A stretch of 27,324 nucleotides of DNA from assembly GCA_003446655.1 (NCBI GenBank), contig DMCZ01000038.1:12041-39364 (forward strand). The letters run 5' to 3'. A model generated the notes under the pieces. The model saw only the letters and a list, made by a program, of their open reading frames with translations, was not told the origin of the DNA and made no database searches. Source of the stretch: Thauera sp. (GTDB lineage: Bacteria > Pseudomonadota > Gammaproteobacteria > Burkholderiales > Rhodocyclaceae). Numbering within the stretch: position 1 is the stretch's first letter; the number at the start of each line of letters is the position of its first letter. The position numbers and the translations under genes are program-made. Below are positions 16,301-22,917 of the stretch, in pieces.

Positions 16301-16773
16301 CGCACACGGGCGACCTCGGATGCATCCGCATCGACGAACAGCACCCGTCGCTGCGACCCGATGAAGGCCTTTCGCCGCAGCTTGCGCTCGCGGGCCTCGC
16401 GCAGGACGCGGGGCAGGCGCTGAAGGTGGTCGCCGCGCTTGATCAGGTAGTCATCGGCGCCTGCGCGCAGGGCCTTCAGGGCGGATGCGTGCTCACCCGC
16501 GGCAGCCAGGACCACGACCGGAAGCGCCAGGCTGGCGGTGCGCAGCCAGCTCACGAGCTCGATCGCACTGCCGTCGGCCAGGTTCAGATCAACGGCCAGC
16601 ACATGCGGGAGCTCCGGACACTGCTGGAGCATCGCCTTCGCGCCGGCGACCGAGCTCGCGACGTCGAGCTCGACCCATGGAGCCGTGCGCGCGAGCGTCT
16701 CCCGAACGAGCGCACCATCGCTCGGGTCGTTCGCCACGAGAAGCGTCCGCAGCGCAGTCGGGTCGCCGTTCAT
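13396..16773 (-). CDS. REC-REC-PAS-GAF-PAS-GGDEF-EAL cyclic-di-GMP regulator
   Basis: I start at the ATG at 16773 (MNGDPTALRTLLVANDPSDG), giving 1125 residues; sequence upstream is not domain-like. REC1 (about 9-125) keeps Asp16, the phospho-acceptor Asp62 and Lys112, but the switch Thr/Ser is Ala. REC2 (143-255) has Ala197 in place of the phospho-acceptor Asp and Arg245 for Lys, so it is a pseudo-receiver. Then follow PAS (288-400), GAF (405-562), PAS (570-688), GGDEF (695-858; GGDEF 773-777, I-site RDDD 764-767) and EAL (875-1115; EALLRW at 901, DDFGTGYSS at 1022-1030). Both catalytic domains look active. It lacks membrane segments, so it is a cytoplasmic integrator of phospho-signals and small ligands. 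No cognate kinase is adjacent. Confidence 0.93.
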   Translation of the reverse strand: MNGDPTALRTLLVANDPSDGALVRETLARTAPWVELDVASSVAGAKAMLQQCPELPHVLAVDLNLADGSAIELVSWLRTASLALPVVVLAAAGEHASALKALRAGADDYLIKRGDHLQRLPRVLREARERKLRRKAFIGSQRRVLFVDADASEVARVRDCLARNMPNIVLDVVHTIAAALAALPANDGSPPDQVLIAQTLPDGEGLELAHILRVERGLAAPVLLLTDPHSEAFVTHEGVDDHLVRHDAFLHELPVRLEKAWRQAAIERERAQWRMTTERLERLLATGSTVLYGLRMTDGTLMVTWVSDNVERLTGYSAAETMAPGWWAANLDPVMRGDVLARAARLIEEGQLCHEYRFRCRDGRMIWVRDELRVMPRRAGEPLEVAGVWTDITATRRAEQLRSARAAVLDGVVASQPLPVILGMIARSLEDLVPEMRVSILLLDARSGRLHVGAAPRLPDFYNAAVEGLQIGEGRGSCGTAAFRGGRVIVEDIAQHPLWQGFEAVTARAGLRACWSVPFKDTHGQVLGTFASYHATPHVPDQDELDLVEEFARITALAVQKVRAEAALRQSSAVFESTRDGVVITTLEPRIVAVNPAYSEITGYSADEVIGRNPSLLRSGRHERTFYQAMWASLKQVGYWQGEVWNRRANGEVYPQWLTLSTVRDEAGEPSHYVGVFTDLTQLKRSEQQLEHLTHYDPLTDLPNRLLVQSRLEHAIEQARRHRSRVGVLFIDLDRFKNVNDSLGHPAGDALIQAVSARLRAGLRDDDTLARLGGDEFLVVIEELESADAAASVASKLTQRVQQPFCVADGQEVIVSASIGISLFPDDSDTATGLIQHADAALHQAKARGRDSFCFYSSELTAAVSERMQMEMRLRRALERGELLIHYQPLVSLEDGRVGAEALLRWQPPGEMLVRPDRFIPLAEETGLIVPIGAWVLREACQQARAWLDAGLDFGVVSVNLSVRQFHERELVGLVAEVLRETGLPANRLELEITESALMDDVEQAVNTLQSLRALGVALAVDDFGTGYSSLAYLKRFPIGKLKVDQSFVGGIATDESDRAIVTATIAMARGLGFETTAEGVESEAQLEILRTLGCSTYQGYLFSRPVDAPAFARLLRARSLDKAG

Positions 16774-17102
16774 CGCCAGCCCCACCACCAGGGTCGAGGT
16801 GTCCGCTCCGACGGCTGCACTGACGGCGCGCCACCGACCAGGGCACGAGCCCGGACATGCGCAAGCGAACCCTTCATCCGCAAGCGGCATGCGACGGACA
16901 GCTCAAGCGAAAAGACAGGCGCAGGACGCATGGACAACCCAGATCGGGGATTTACGGTGGCCGAATGTTACTTTATCGCCGCACCGGCGGAACGCCTCGC
17001 AGCGATCCACGGTCTTGAACAGGCGGCACGCGTGCCCGCCAAGAAGCACACGGTGCAGCGCCTTCAGCGGCTGCCAGGAACCCAACCGAGGAGACCCGAA
17101 CG
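16774..17102. other. Divergent intergenic region with a 12-bp palindrome
   Basis: This gap separates the GGDEF-EAL gene (minus) from the dienelactone-hydrolase-like gene (plus). GGCACGCGTGCC at 17025-17036 is a perfect palindrome, extended imperfectly by GGCG/CGCC flanks, and could be an operator. I see no convincing sigma-70 promoter pair on either strand and no further gene. AGGAG at 17089-17093 is the ribosome-binding site of the plus-strand gene. Confidence 0.4.
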
Positions 17103-17987
17103 ATGAAGACCATGGACACCGAAACCGATCGCCAGCAGTTCGACAGCCTGCTCCCTGCCGCCCGCCTCGACCGCCGCGGCTTCGTCACCACCCTTGCCGC
17201 CGCCGGTTTTGCGCTCGCCGTGCAGCCGGTGCACGCGAGTACGGCGATCAGCACCGACGCCACCGGGCTGCGCACCGGCGACGCGACGGTTGCGGTCGAG
17301 GGCGGCGAGCTGCCGGTGTATTTCGCCCGCCCCGCGACCGGGACAAAGTTGCCGGTGGTGCTGGTCGTGCAGGAAATCTTCGGCGTCCATGAACACATCC
17401 GCGATGTCTGCCGGCGCCTCGCCCACCAGGGTTATCTGGCCATCGCGCCCGAACTCTTCTTCCGCCAGGGCGACCCGCGCACGATCGACAATGTCGGCGA
17501 GATCATCCAGGGCATCGTCTCCAAGGTGCCCGACGCACAGGTGATGGCCGACCTCGACGCCAGCGCGGCCTGGGCCACGAGCCAGGGCGGCGACCCCGAC
17601 TGGCTGGCGATCACCGGATTCTGCTGGGGCGGACGCATCACCTGGCTGTACGCCGCGCACAACCCCAAGGTCAAGAGCGGCGTTGCCTGGTACGGCCGCG
17701 TCGACGGCGTGCCCTCGGACAGGACACCCAAGCATCCGGTGGACGTCGCCGATGCCCTGCACGCGCCGGTCCTGGGTCTTTACGGCGGCCAGGACCAGGG
17801 CATTCCCCTGACCGATGTGGAGATGATGGGCGAGGCGCTGCAGAAGGCCGGCAGCCGCAGCACCATCCATGTCTACCCGGACGCACCGCACGCCTTCCAC
17901 GCCGACTATCGCCCGAGCTACCGCAAGGCCGAAGCCGAGGACGGCTGGAAGCGCATGCTCGAGTGGTTTGCACAGCACCGCGCCTGA
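17103..17987 (+). CDS. Dienelactone hydrolase family protein, Tat-exported
   Basis: The 294-residue alpha/beta hydrolase has the DLH catalytic set: Cys174 in GFCWGG, Asp231 in GGQDQGIP and His263 in DAPHAF, plus Glu91 in QEIFGVHEH that activates the cysteine in this family. A twin-arginine signal (LDRRGFVTTLAAAGFALAV, about residues 22-40) ending near VHA45 indicates export of the folded enzyme to the periplasm. This argues against a role as the cytoplasmic chlorocatechol-pathway enzyme. No aromatic-degradation genes surround it. The substrate is unknown. AGGAG lies 9 nt before the ATG; a second in-frame ATG follows at 17112. Confidence 0.9.
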   Translation: MKTMDTETDRQQFDSLLPAARLDRRGFVTTLAAAGFALAVQPVHASTAISTDATGLRTGDATVAVEGGELPVYFARPATGTKLPVVLVVQEIFGVHEHIRDVCRRLAHQGYLAIAPELFFRQGDPRTIDNVGEIIQGIVSKVPDAQVMADLDASAAWATSQGGDPDWLAITGFCWGGRITWLYAAHNPKVKSGVAWYGRVDGVPSDRTPKHPVDVADALHAPVLGLYGGQDQGIPLTDVEMMGEALQKAGSRSTIHVYPDAPHAFHADYRPSYRKAEAEDGWKRMLEWFAQHRA

Positions 17988-17997
17988 GCGACCCGGC

Positions 17998-18028
17998 AAG
18001 CGGCACGGCATTGCGCCGTGCCCGGCTT
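17998..18028. terminator. Bidirectional hairpin terminator candidate
   Basis: GGCACGGC (18002-18009) pairs with GCCGTGCC (18015-18022) around ATTGC, extended by AAGC (17998-18001) with GCTT (18025-18028). It lies between the convergent dienelactone-hydrolase gene and the small minus-strand gene ending at 18028. U-tracts are weak. Confidence 0.5.
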
Positions 18029-18252
18029 CAATCGCCGGGCAGGACGGCAGGCCCCGTGGTGCGCCTCCCGGCTGCGCTTTCCTCGCCGCTGCTCGTCGCC
18101 GTGGCCGCGGAGACGGACACCGCGGGCTCGGCGGCTGTCCCAACGGCCACCCCAGCGGCCTGAACCAGGCCGGTGCCCGCCACCCAGCCAAACGCCAGGC
18201 CGAAGAAGGCCGCCAGAACGGCGCTCAACCATCGCCACCACGATCCGCGCAT
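18028..18252 (-). CDS. Unrecognised 74-residue membrane or secreted protein
   Basis: The ATG at 18252 has a strong GGAGG 5 nt upstream (GGAGGGTGCATG), which is the main reason to call this gene. The protein begins MRGSWWRWLSAVLAAFFGLA, with a hydrophobic segment at about 8-35 that could be a membrane anchor or uncleaved signal. It ends in an Ala/Ser/Thr-rich, low-complexity tail with no cysteines or known motif. It follows the Gx-transporter-family gene by 67 nt on the same strand and is last before a convergent terminator. I do not recognise a family and give no function. Confidence 0.55.
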   Translation of the reverse strand: MRGSWWRWLSAVLAAFFGLAFGWVAGTGLVQAAGVAVGTAAEPAVSVSAATATSSGEESAAGRRTTGPAVLPGD

Positions 18253-18319
18253 GCACCCTCCGGACGTCGCGCGGACAGCGCTCGCCGCCCGCAGTGGCAG
18301 TTTGGACGGCAGCAGGCGC

Positions 18320-18919
18320 TCAACGTTCCGGGTGATCCGCCTCCCGATCCAAAGGCCCGGGTTGCGGCGTCGCGCTGACGGGCGTCGAGCCAGCAGCGGG
18401 CGAGCTGGGCAACTCGGCCAGCAGGCGCGCGGCGACCAGGCCGTTGACCAGTCCGAACACCACCGCCGCCAGCGCGAACACCGGCAGCAGATAAAACACG
18501 CCGTCATGCGGCACCAGCCACAGCCGCGCCACGACCAGCTGCGCGCCGATATGCGCGAAGGCGGCAAGGATGCTGTGGCTCACCGGGCCGAACCAGCGCC
18601 GCGGCAGATGCATCGCAAGGCCCAGCACAAGCAGGCTCGCCACCGCCCCGGACAGGCTGAGGAAGAAGCCTGGCGCGAAAAACTGCCCGAGCAGCAGGCT
18701 GCCGGCCAGCACCCGCAGCAGCGAGACCCATACCGCTTCGCGCCAACCCCAGCGCGCGAGCACGACCAGCGTCACGATGTTCGCCAGCCCGGGCTTGACC
18801 CCGGGCAAGGGCAGCGGAATCGCTGCCTCGGCCACCGTCAGCACGATCGCCGCCGCCGCGTGGCGGGCGATGCGGCGGTCCTCCGCGGTGGGCGTCAGCT
18901 CAATAGTTGAGGGAGTCAT
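18320..18919 (-). CDS. Gx transporter family protein (heptaprenyl diphosphate synthase component I-like)
   Basis: The 199-residue membrane protein belongs to the Gx transporter/HepPPS component I group, relatives of ECF S-components. It shows about five hydrophobic segments and the N-terminal VLTVAEAAIPLPLPGVKPGLANIVTL signature with LRVLAGSLLLGQF. The ATG at 18919 overlaps the NusG-II gene by 20 nt; starting further upstream would add non-membrane sequence. Despite the older name, these proteins lack prenyltransferase motifs and are better seen as small-molecule transporters. In other bacteria they are, to my knowledge, often next to NusG-II-domain proteins, as here. Confidence 0.85.
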   Translation of the reverse strand: MTPSTIELTPTAEDRRIARHAAAAIVLTVAEAAIPLPLPGVKPGLANIVTLVVLARWGWREAVWVSLLRVLAGSLLLGQFFAPGFFLSLSGAVASLLVLGLAMHLPRRWFGPVSHSILAAFAHIGAQLVVARLWLVPHDGVFYLLPVFALAAVVFGLVNGLVAARLLAELPSSPAAGSTPVSATPQPGPLDREADHPER

Positions 18920-19277
18920 AATCCGCCGCGCGGCCGGTAAGGCTGAGGCTGACTTCGTTGGGCGCACAGATCGCCACCGCGCCGGCCTGCGTCAGCCAGC
19001 CCTGGCGCACGCAATACTGCCGCGGGCCGGGATCCGACGCGACGCGCGCGCGACCGGGCTGGATCTCGATCACGGTGACGCCCAGCGGTCCAGGCACGTC
19101 GATCCGCCGCTCGCGGTTGAGATCGACCTCGGCCACGACCCGCCCCCCGGCGCGCACTACCGCACCATCGGGCGCCCCGCCCCGCCACAGACTCAGCACC
19201 GCGTAAGCACACACCACCAGGCCGGCAGCCACCACCATCATGTCGCCAGGGAGCAGCAGAGCCCGCCATTGGGCCAT
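18900..19277 (-). CDS. NusG domain II-containing membrane protein
   Basis: The 125-residue protein has one N-terminal membrane helix (about 8-31; LLLPGDMMVVAAGLVVCAYAVLSLW) and an extracytoplasmic NusG-II-like domain with the typical YCVRQGWLTQAGAVAICAPN motif (two cysteines 15 residues apart). I choose the ATG at 19277, which has GAGG 6 nt upstream. A GTG at 19289 that overlaps the rapZ stop (GTGA) is the alternative. It overlaps the Gx-transporter gene downstream, so the pair is translationally linked. It is not a transcription factor; function is unproven, perhaps a partner of the Gx protein. Confidence 0.82.
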   Translation of the reverse strand: MAQWRALLLPGDMMVVAAGLVVCAYAVLSLWRGGAPDGAVVRAGGRVVAEVDLNRERRIDVPGPLGVTVIEIQPGRARVASDPGPRQYCVRQGWLTQAGAVAICAPNEVSLSLTGRAADYDSLNY

Positions 19278-19285
19278 GTCGAGCC

Positions 19286-20182
19286 TCACTGCGCCGTTCC
19301 ACCCCCAGCCAAGTGGCTACCGGCGGCGCGGTCCGCCGCACGCCGCGCCGCCGAGCGATGGCGCACGATCACATCGAGCTGGTCACGGAAGCGCCCGGCC
19401 AGCCACTCGACCAGATACACCGAGCGGTGCTGGCCACCCGTACAGCCGATCGCCACCGTCAGGTAGCTGCGGTTGTCGCGCAAGTAGGCCGGCAGCCAGT
19501 TGGAAACGAACTGACGGATGTCCTCGGCCATGCGCGCAACCTCGGGGATCTTTTCCAGAAACTCGATCACCGGCTGGTCTCGCCCGGTGAGCGGACGCAG
19601 GCGTGGGTCGTAGTGCGGGTTGGGCAGGCAGCGCACGTCGAACACCAGGTCGGCATCGAGCGGAATGCCGTACTTGAAGCCGAAGGACTCGAACATCAGC
19701 GTCATGCCCTCGGTCGAGGGCATCTGGATGAAGTCCTTGACCCAGGCGCGCAAGGTGTTCGGGTGCAGGTCGCTGGTGTCGATGCGATGTCCGAGCTCGG
19801 CGATGCTCTCGAGCGCCTCGCGCTCGCGCTGGATGGCCTCTTCAAGGCTGACGTCGTCGATGGCGAGCGGGTGGCGGCGGCGCGTCTCGGAAAAGCGCGC
19901 GATCAGCGCGTCGTCACGGGCCTCGAGGAAGATGAAGCGCAGGTCGCGCACGGTGGACCGCAGCGACTCGACCTGCTGCGGTAGGGCCGCGATGCTCACG
20001 CCCGATCGCATGTCCACCGCGACCGCGACGCGCCGCCAGCCCGCTCCGCGCAGGTGCGCGACCAGCTGTGGCAGCAGCGCCGCAGGCAGGTTGTCCACCA
20101 CGTAGTAGCCGGCGTCCTCCAGCACGTTCAGGGCGATGCTCTTGCCCGAGCCGGAGAGGCCACTGATAAGTACGATCTGCAT
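19286..20182 (-). CDS. rapZ: RNase adapter RapZ
   Basis: RapZ (298 residues) is a nucleotide-binding protein that, in enterobacteria, binds small RNAs and directs RNase E to control glucosamine-6-phosphate synthase. Walker A GLSGSGKS is at residues 8-15. The C-terminal half has the FGFKYGIPLDADLVFDVRCLPNPHYD stretch (quoted here as FGFKYGIP and DVRCLPNPHYD) and the IGCTGGQHRSVY signature. It is slightly longer than the E. coli protein (284) because of an Ala/Arg-rich C-terminal tail. The usual ptsN/hprK neighbours are absent; instead it leads a cassette of membrane proteins. Confidence 0.95.
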   Translation of the reverse strand: MQIVLISGLSGSGKSIALNVLEDAGYYVVDNLPAALLPQLVAHLRGAGWRRVAVAVDMRSGVSIAALPQQVESLRSTVRDLRFIFLEARDDALIARFSETRRRHPLAIDDVSLEEAIQREREALESIAELGHRIDTSDLHPNTLRAWVKDFIQMPSTEGMTLMFESFGFKYGIPLDADLVFDVRCLPNPHYDPRLRPLTGRDQPVIEFLEKIPEVARMAEDIRQFVSNWLPAYLRDNRSYLTVAIGCTGGQHRSVYLVEWLAGRFRDQLDVIVRHRSAARRAADRAAGSHLAGGGTAQ

Positions 20183-20194
20183 GGGTCCTTCGCC

Positions 20195-20235
20195 AATAAA
20201 AAGCCCGCCGACACTATAACGCAGCGTCGGCGGGC
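20195..20235 (-). terminator. Strong rho-independent terminator after the AGCS symporter
   Basis: On the minus strand GCCCGCCGAC pairs perfectly over 10 bp with GTCGGCGGGC (20226-20235 with 20203-20212), with a 13-nt loop and a following TTTTTATT. The 13-nt loop itself contains TATAGT, which could serve as a -10 for rapZ, but there is no matching -35. Confidence 0.9.
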
Positions 20236-20271
20236 GGGTCCTGCATGCGGGCAGACGGCCCGCGGCGGCGA

Positions 20272-21720
20272 TCAGGCCTTGCGCTTGTCGGCGATCTTCT
20301 CCCACAGCGCGGCGTTCTTGATACCGAGCCGGCGGGGATCGAACTGCGGCTCGAGACGCCCCTTGGCTTGCTGGGCCTCGTAATCCTTCAGGGCCAGCAG
20401 GGCCGGCTTCTGCAGCACCAGGATGGCGAACAGGTTGAGCCAGGCCATCATGCCGACGCCGATGTCACCCAGCCCCCAGGCAAGGTCGCTGGTACGCACG
20501 CAGCCATAGAGCGCGGAGCCGATCAGCGCCACCCGCAGCACGAAGATCAGCGCCTCGGAACGCAGGTTGCGGGTGAGGTAGGCGAGGTTGGTCTCGGCGA
20601 TGTAGTAGTAGGCCAGCACCGTAGTGAAGGCGAAGAAGAACAGCGCCACCGCCACGAACACTGCGCCGAAGCCGGGCAGCACCTGCTCCATCGCGGCCTG
20701 GGTGAAGCCGGTGCCGGCGGCGATGTTGGCGAGGCCGGTGAATACCTGCTGCCCGTCGGCGCCAGTCACGTTGTAAGTGCCGGTGATCAGGATCATGAAC
20801 GCCGTCGCCGAGCACACGAACAGCGTGTCGACGTACACCGAAAACGCCTGCACCAGGCCCTGCGCGGCCGGATGCGGCACCTCGGCGGCGGCGGCGGCGT
20901 GCGGACCGGTACCTTGGCCAGCCTCGTTGGAATACACGCCACGCTTCACGCCCCACTGGATGGCCAGGCCGATCATCGCGCCAAAGCCGGCATCCAGGCC
21001 GAAGGCCGAGGACACGATCAGGCGGATGACCTCAGGCACCTTCTCGACGTTGAGCGCCACCACCACGGCGGCCGCAAGGATGTAGCCGAGCGCCATGAAG
21101 GGCACCACCACCTGGGTAACCTGAGCGATGCGGCGCACGCCACCGAAGATGATCAGACCGAGCAGGATCACGATGATGGTGCCGGTAACCGCCGGCGCCA
21201 CGCCGAAGGCCTTCTCCATGCTGGCCGCGATGCTGTTGGTCTGGATGCCCGGCAGCAGCACGCCGCAGGCGATCATCGTCGCAACCGCGAACACGATCGC
21301 ATACACGCGCCAGCCCAGGCCCTTCTCGATGAAGTAGGCCGGGCCGCCACGGTACTGGCCGTGGTGCTCGACCTTGTAGATCTGGCCGAGCGCGGACTCG
21401 ATGTAGGCAGTAGCAGCGCCAAGGAAGGCCACCATCCACATCCAGAAGATGGCCCCCGGGCCACCGAAGCCGATCGCCGTGGCGACACCGGCAATGTTAC
21501 CGGTACCCACCCGGCCCGACAGCGCGATGGTCAGCGCCTGGAAGGACGACACGCCCGCTTCGGAGCTGCGGCCACGAAACATCGCCCGCACCATCTCGCC
21601 AAAGTGGCGAACCTGCATGAAGCGGGTACGGATCGAGAAATAGAGGCCAACCAGCAGGCACAGATAGACAAGGGCCGGACTCCAGACCCAGCCGTTGATC
21701 CAGTCGACGGTTTGTTGCAT
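20272..21720 (-). CDS. Sodium:alanine/glycine symporter (AGCS family)
   Basis: The 482-residue inner-membrane transporter shows about ten to eleven hydrophobic segments and the AGCS signatures ALSGRVGTGNIAGVATAI and GVKRGVYSNEAGQGTGPHAA. The family imports alanine or glycine with sodium or protons. The N-terminus MQQTVDWINGWVWSPALVYL is typical. GGGAAG lies 7 nt before the ATG. The gene is followed by a strong terminator, so it forms its own unit. No glycine riboswitch fits in the 82 nt upstream. Confidence 0.95.
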   Translation of the reverse strand: MQQTVDWINGWVWSPALVYLCLLVGLYFSIRTRFMQVRHFGEMVRAMFRGRSSEAGVSSFQALTIALSGRVGTGNIAGVATAIGFGGPGAIFWMWMVAFLGAATAYIESALGQIYKVEHHGQYRGGPAYFIEKGLGWRVYAIVFAVATMIACGVLLPGIQTNSIAASMEKAFGVAPAVTGTIIVILLGLIIFGGVRRIAQVTQVVVPFMALGYILAAAVVVALNVEKVPEVIRLIVSSAFGLDAGFGAMIGLAIQWGVKRGVYSNEAGQGTGPHAAAAAEVPHPAAQGLVQAFSVYVDTLFVCSATAFMILITGTYNVTGADGQQVFTGLANIAAGTGFTQAAMEQVLPGFGAVFVAVALFFFAFTTVLAYYYIAETNLAYLTRNLRSEALIFVLRVALIGSALYGCVRTSDLAWGLGDIGVGMMAWLNLFAILVLQKPALLALKDYEAQQAKGRLEPQFDPRRLGIKNAALWEKIADKRKA

Positions 21721-21750
21721 GAGGAGACTTCCCGGAAAAGTGAGGGCTCG

Positions 21751-21781
21751 ATTGTATCTGCTTGTTGCAGATCAATGACAA
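21751..21781 (-). promoter_or_regulatory. Possible promoter of the AGCS symporter
   Basis: On the minus strand TTGTCA (21781-21776) and TACAAT (21756-21751) are 19 bp apart; each matches consensus at five of six positions but the spacing is long. It lies between the MBL-hydrolase stop and the symporter ATG. Confidence 0.4.
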
Positions 21782-21802
21782 CGCTGGCTCCAGGCGCCCC
21801 GG

Positions 21803-22723
21803 TCAGACGACCACCAGCGTCCGCCCTTCCCGGCGCGCCACGCCGGCGCGCTCGAGCTCCTTCACCAGCCAGCCGGCGAGCGCATCCGGATCCAGACCGA
21901 GGAAGCGCTGGTTGGCTTCGCGATAGAGCGGGGTCTCGTCGAGATGGCGCGGCAGCTCGTCGAGCGCCATGCTGCGCACGTCGAGCAGCTTGAAGGTGAT
22001 GCAGGCGCGGATGGCGTTGCGCGCCATCCGCGCGCCGTCGGCCTCGAAGGCCTGCAGGCGGGCGAAGGCGCGCTCGAGCGCGTCGTCGAATTCGGCGAAA
22101 GGCACGCCATGGCCAGGGATCACCACATCGACCGCGAGCCGGCCGATGCCTTCCAGCGTGCGCCGCGCCTCGCCCAGGCCGTCGCCGGTGCCGAGCACGT
22201 CGGCGAACAGGATGCCGAAACCGTCGCGCCACAATGCATCGCCCGACATCAGGATGCGGCGCTCGGCGTTGTAGTAGGCGAGCGCGTCCATGTCGTGGCC
22301 CGGGGCGGCAATCGCCTGCCATTCGAGCTCGCCGGCGAGGAAGCGGTCGCCGGGCGCAAGCGTGGCGTCAACCTGGAAGCGCTCGCCATGCTGCGCGGCG
22401 GTGGACAGCAGCAGCGCAGCCTCGTCCCAGTGCGTGACGGCGCGCTCCATGCCGACCGGCACCGTGATGCTGCAGCCGAAGGCGCGCTGCACGCTGGCAT
22501 TGCCGCCGATGTGGTCGGAGTGCGAGTGGGTATTGATCAGCCGCCCGAGGCGCCGTCCGTCGAGCGCGGCGCGCACGAGCGCCACCGTCTGCGGGGCGTG
22601 GCTGACGTAGCCGGAGTCGACCAGCGCCGCTTCGTCGCCGTCGAACAGCAGCACGTTGTTGGCCGAAAGCCACCCGCGCTCGAAGACCTCGATCGTGTCG
22701 GGCAGGCGGGGCCGCGCGCTCAA
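21803..22723 (-). CDS. MBL-fold metallo-hydrolase
   Basis: The 306-residue protein (from a TTG start) has the metallo-beta-lactamase metal site THSHSDH (His66, His68, Asp70, His71), a later histidine probably in APGHDMDALAYY, the bridging Asp in MSGDALW and IPGHG, consistent with a dinuclear metal hydrolase of the glyoxalase-II/RNase-Z-like superfamily. The TTG at 22723 is chosen because GGAGGG lies 6 nt upstream and it overlaps the stop of the upstream DUF1289 gene (TTGA); no ATG or GTG precedes the conserved core in frame. Substrate unknown. Confidence 0.88.
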   Translation of the reverse strand: MSARPRLPDTIEVFERGWLSANNVLLFDGDEAALVDSGYVSHAPQTVALVRAALDGRRLGRLINTHSHSDHIGGNASVQRAFGCSITVPVGMERAVTHWDEAALLLSTAAQHGERFQVDATLAPGDRFLAGELEWQAIAAPGHDMDALAYYNAERRILMSGDALWRDGFGILFADVLGTGDGLGEARRTLEGIGRLAVDVVIPGHGVPFAEFDDALERAFARLQAFEADGARMARNAIRACITFKLLDVRSMALDELPRHLDETPLYREANQRFLGLDPDALAGWLVKELERAGVARREGRTLVVV

Positions 22724-22917
22724 TCGCTGCCCTCCCCGACCTGGGCGGCGACATTGGGCGGCAGCGCCACAGGCTGGTCGGTCGCGGGCTGCAAGGCTTC
22801 GGGCGGCGCTGCGACCGGCACGCCATTGATCTCGTCCGCAGTGCGACCGCAGCCCAGGCACACGCCCGAGTCCCAGTCGATCATGCACACGCCGACACAG
22901 AGGGCATCGCCGCTCAT
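22720..22917 (-). CDS. DUF1289 small cysteine protein, second copy
   Basis: The 65-residue protein starts MSGDALCVGVCMIDWDSGVC and carries four cysteines at 7, 11, 20 and 23 (Cx3C-x8-Cx2C), the DUF1289 pattern, followed by GRTADEI and a Pro/Ala-rich tail of about 33 residues. The cysteines probably bind zinc or an iron-sulfur cluster (inference). The ATG overlaps the stop of the first copy (ATGA), and its own stop overlaps the MBL-hydrolase TTG start, so the three genes are translationally chained. Confidence 0.82.
   Translation of the reverse strand: MSGDALCVGVCMIDWDSGVCLGCGRTADEINGVPVAAPPEALQPATDQPVALPPNVAAQVGEGSD

Noticed and set aside
15421..17106. 561-codon plus-strand open frame opposite the GGDEF-EAL gene
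   Set aside because: No recognisable domain; composition fits the antisense of a GC-rich coding sequence.
21721..21802. Glycine riboswitch before the AGCS symporter
   Set aside because: The gap is only 82 nt and lacks the paired glycine-aptamer pattern.
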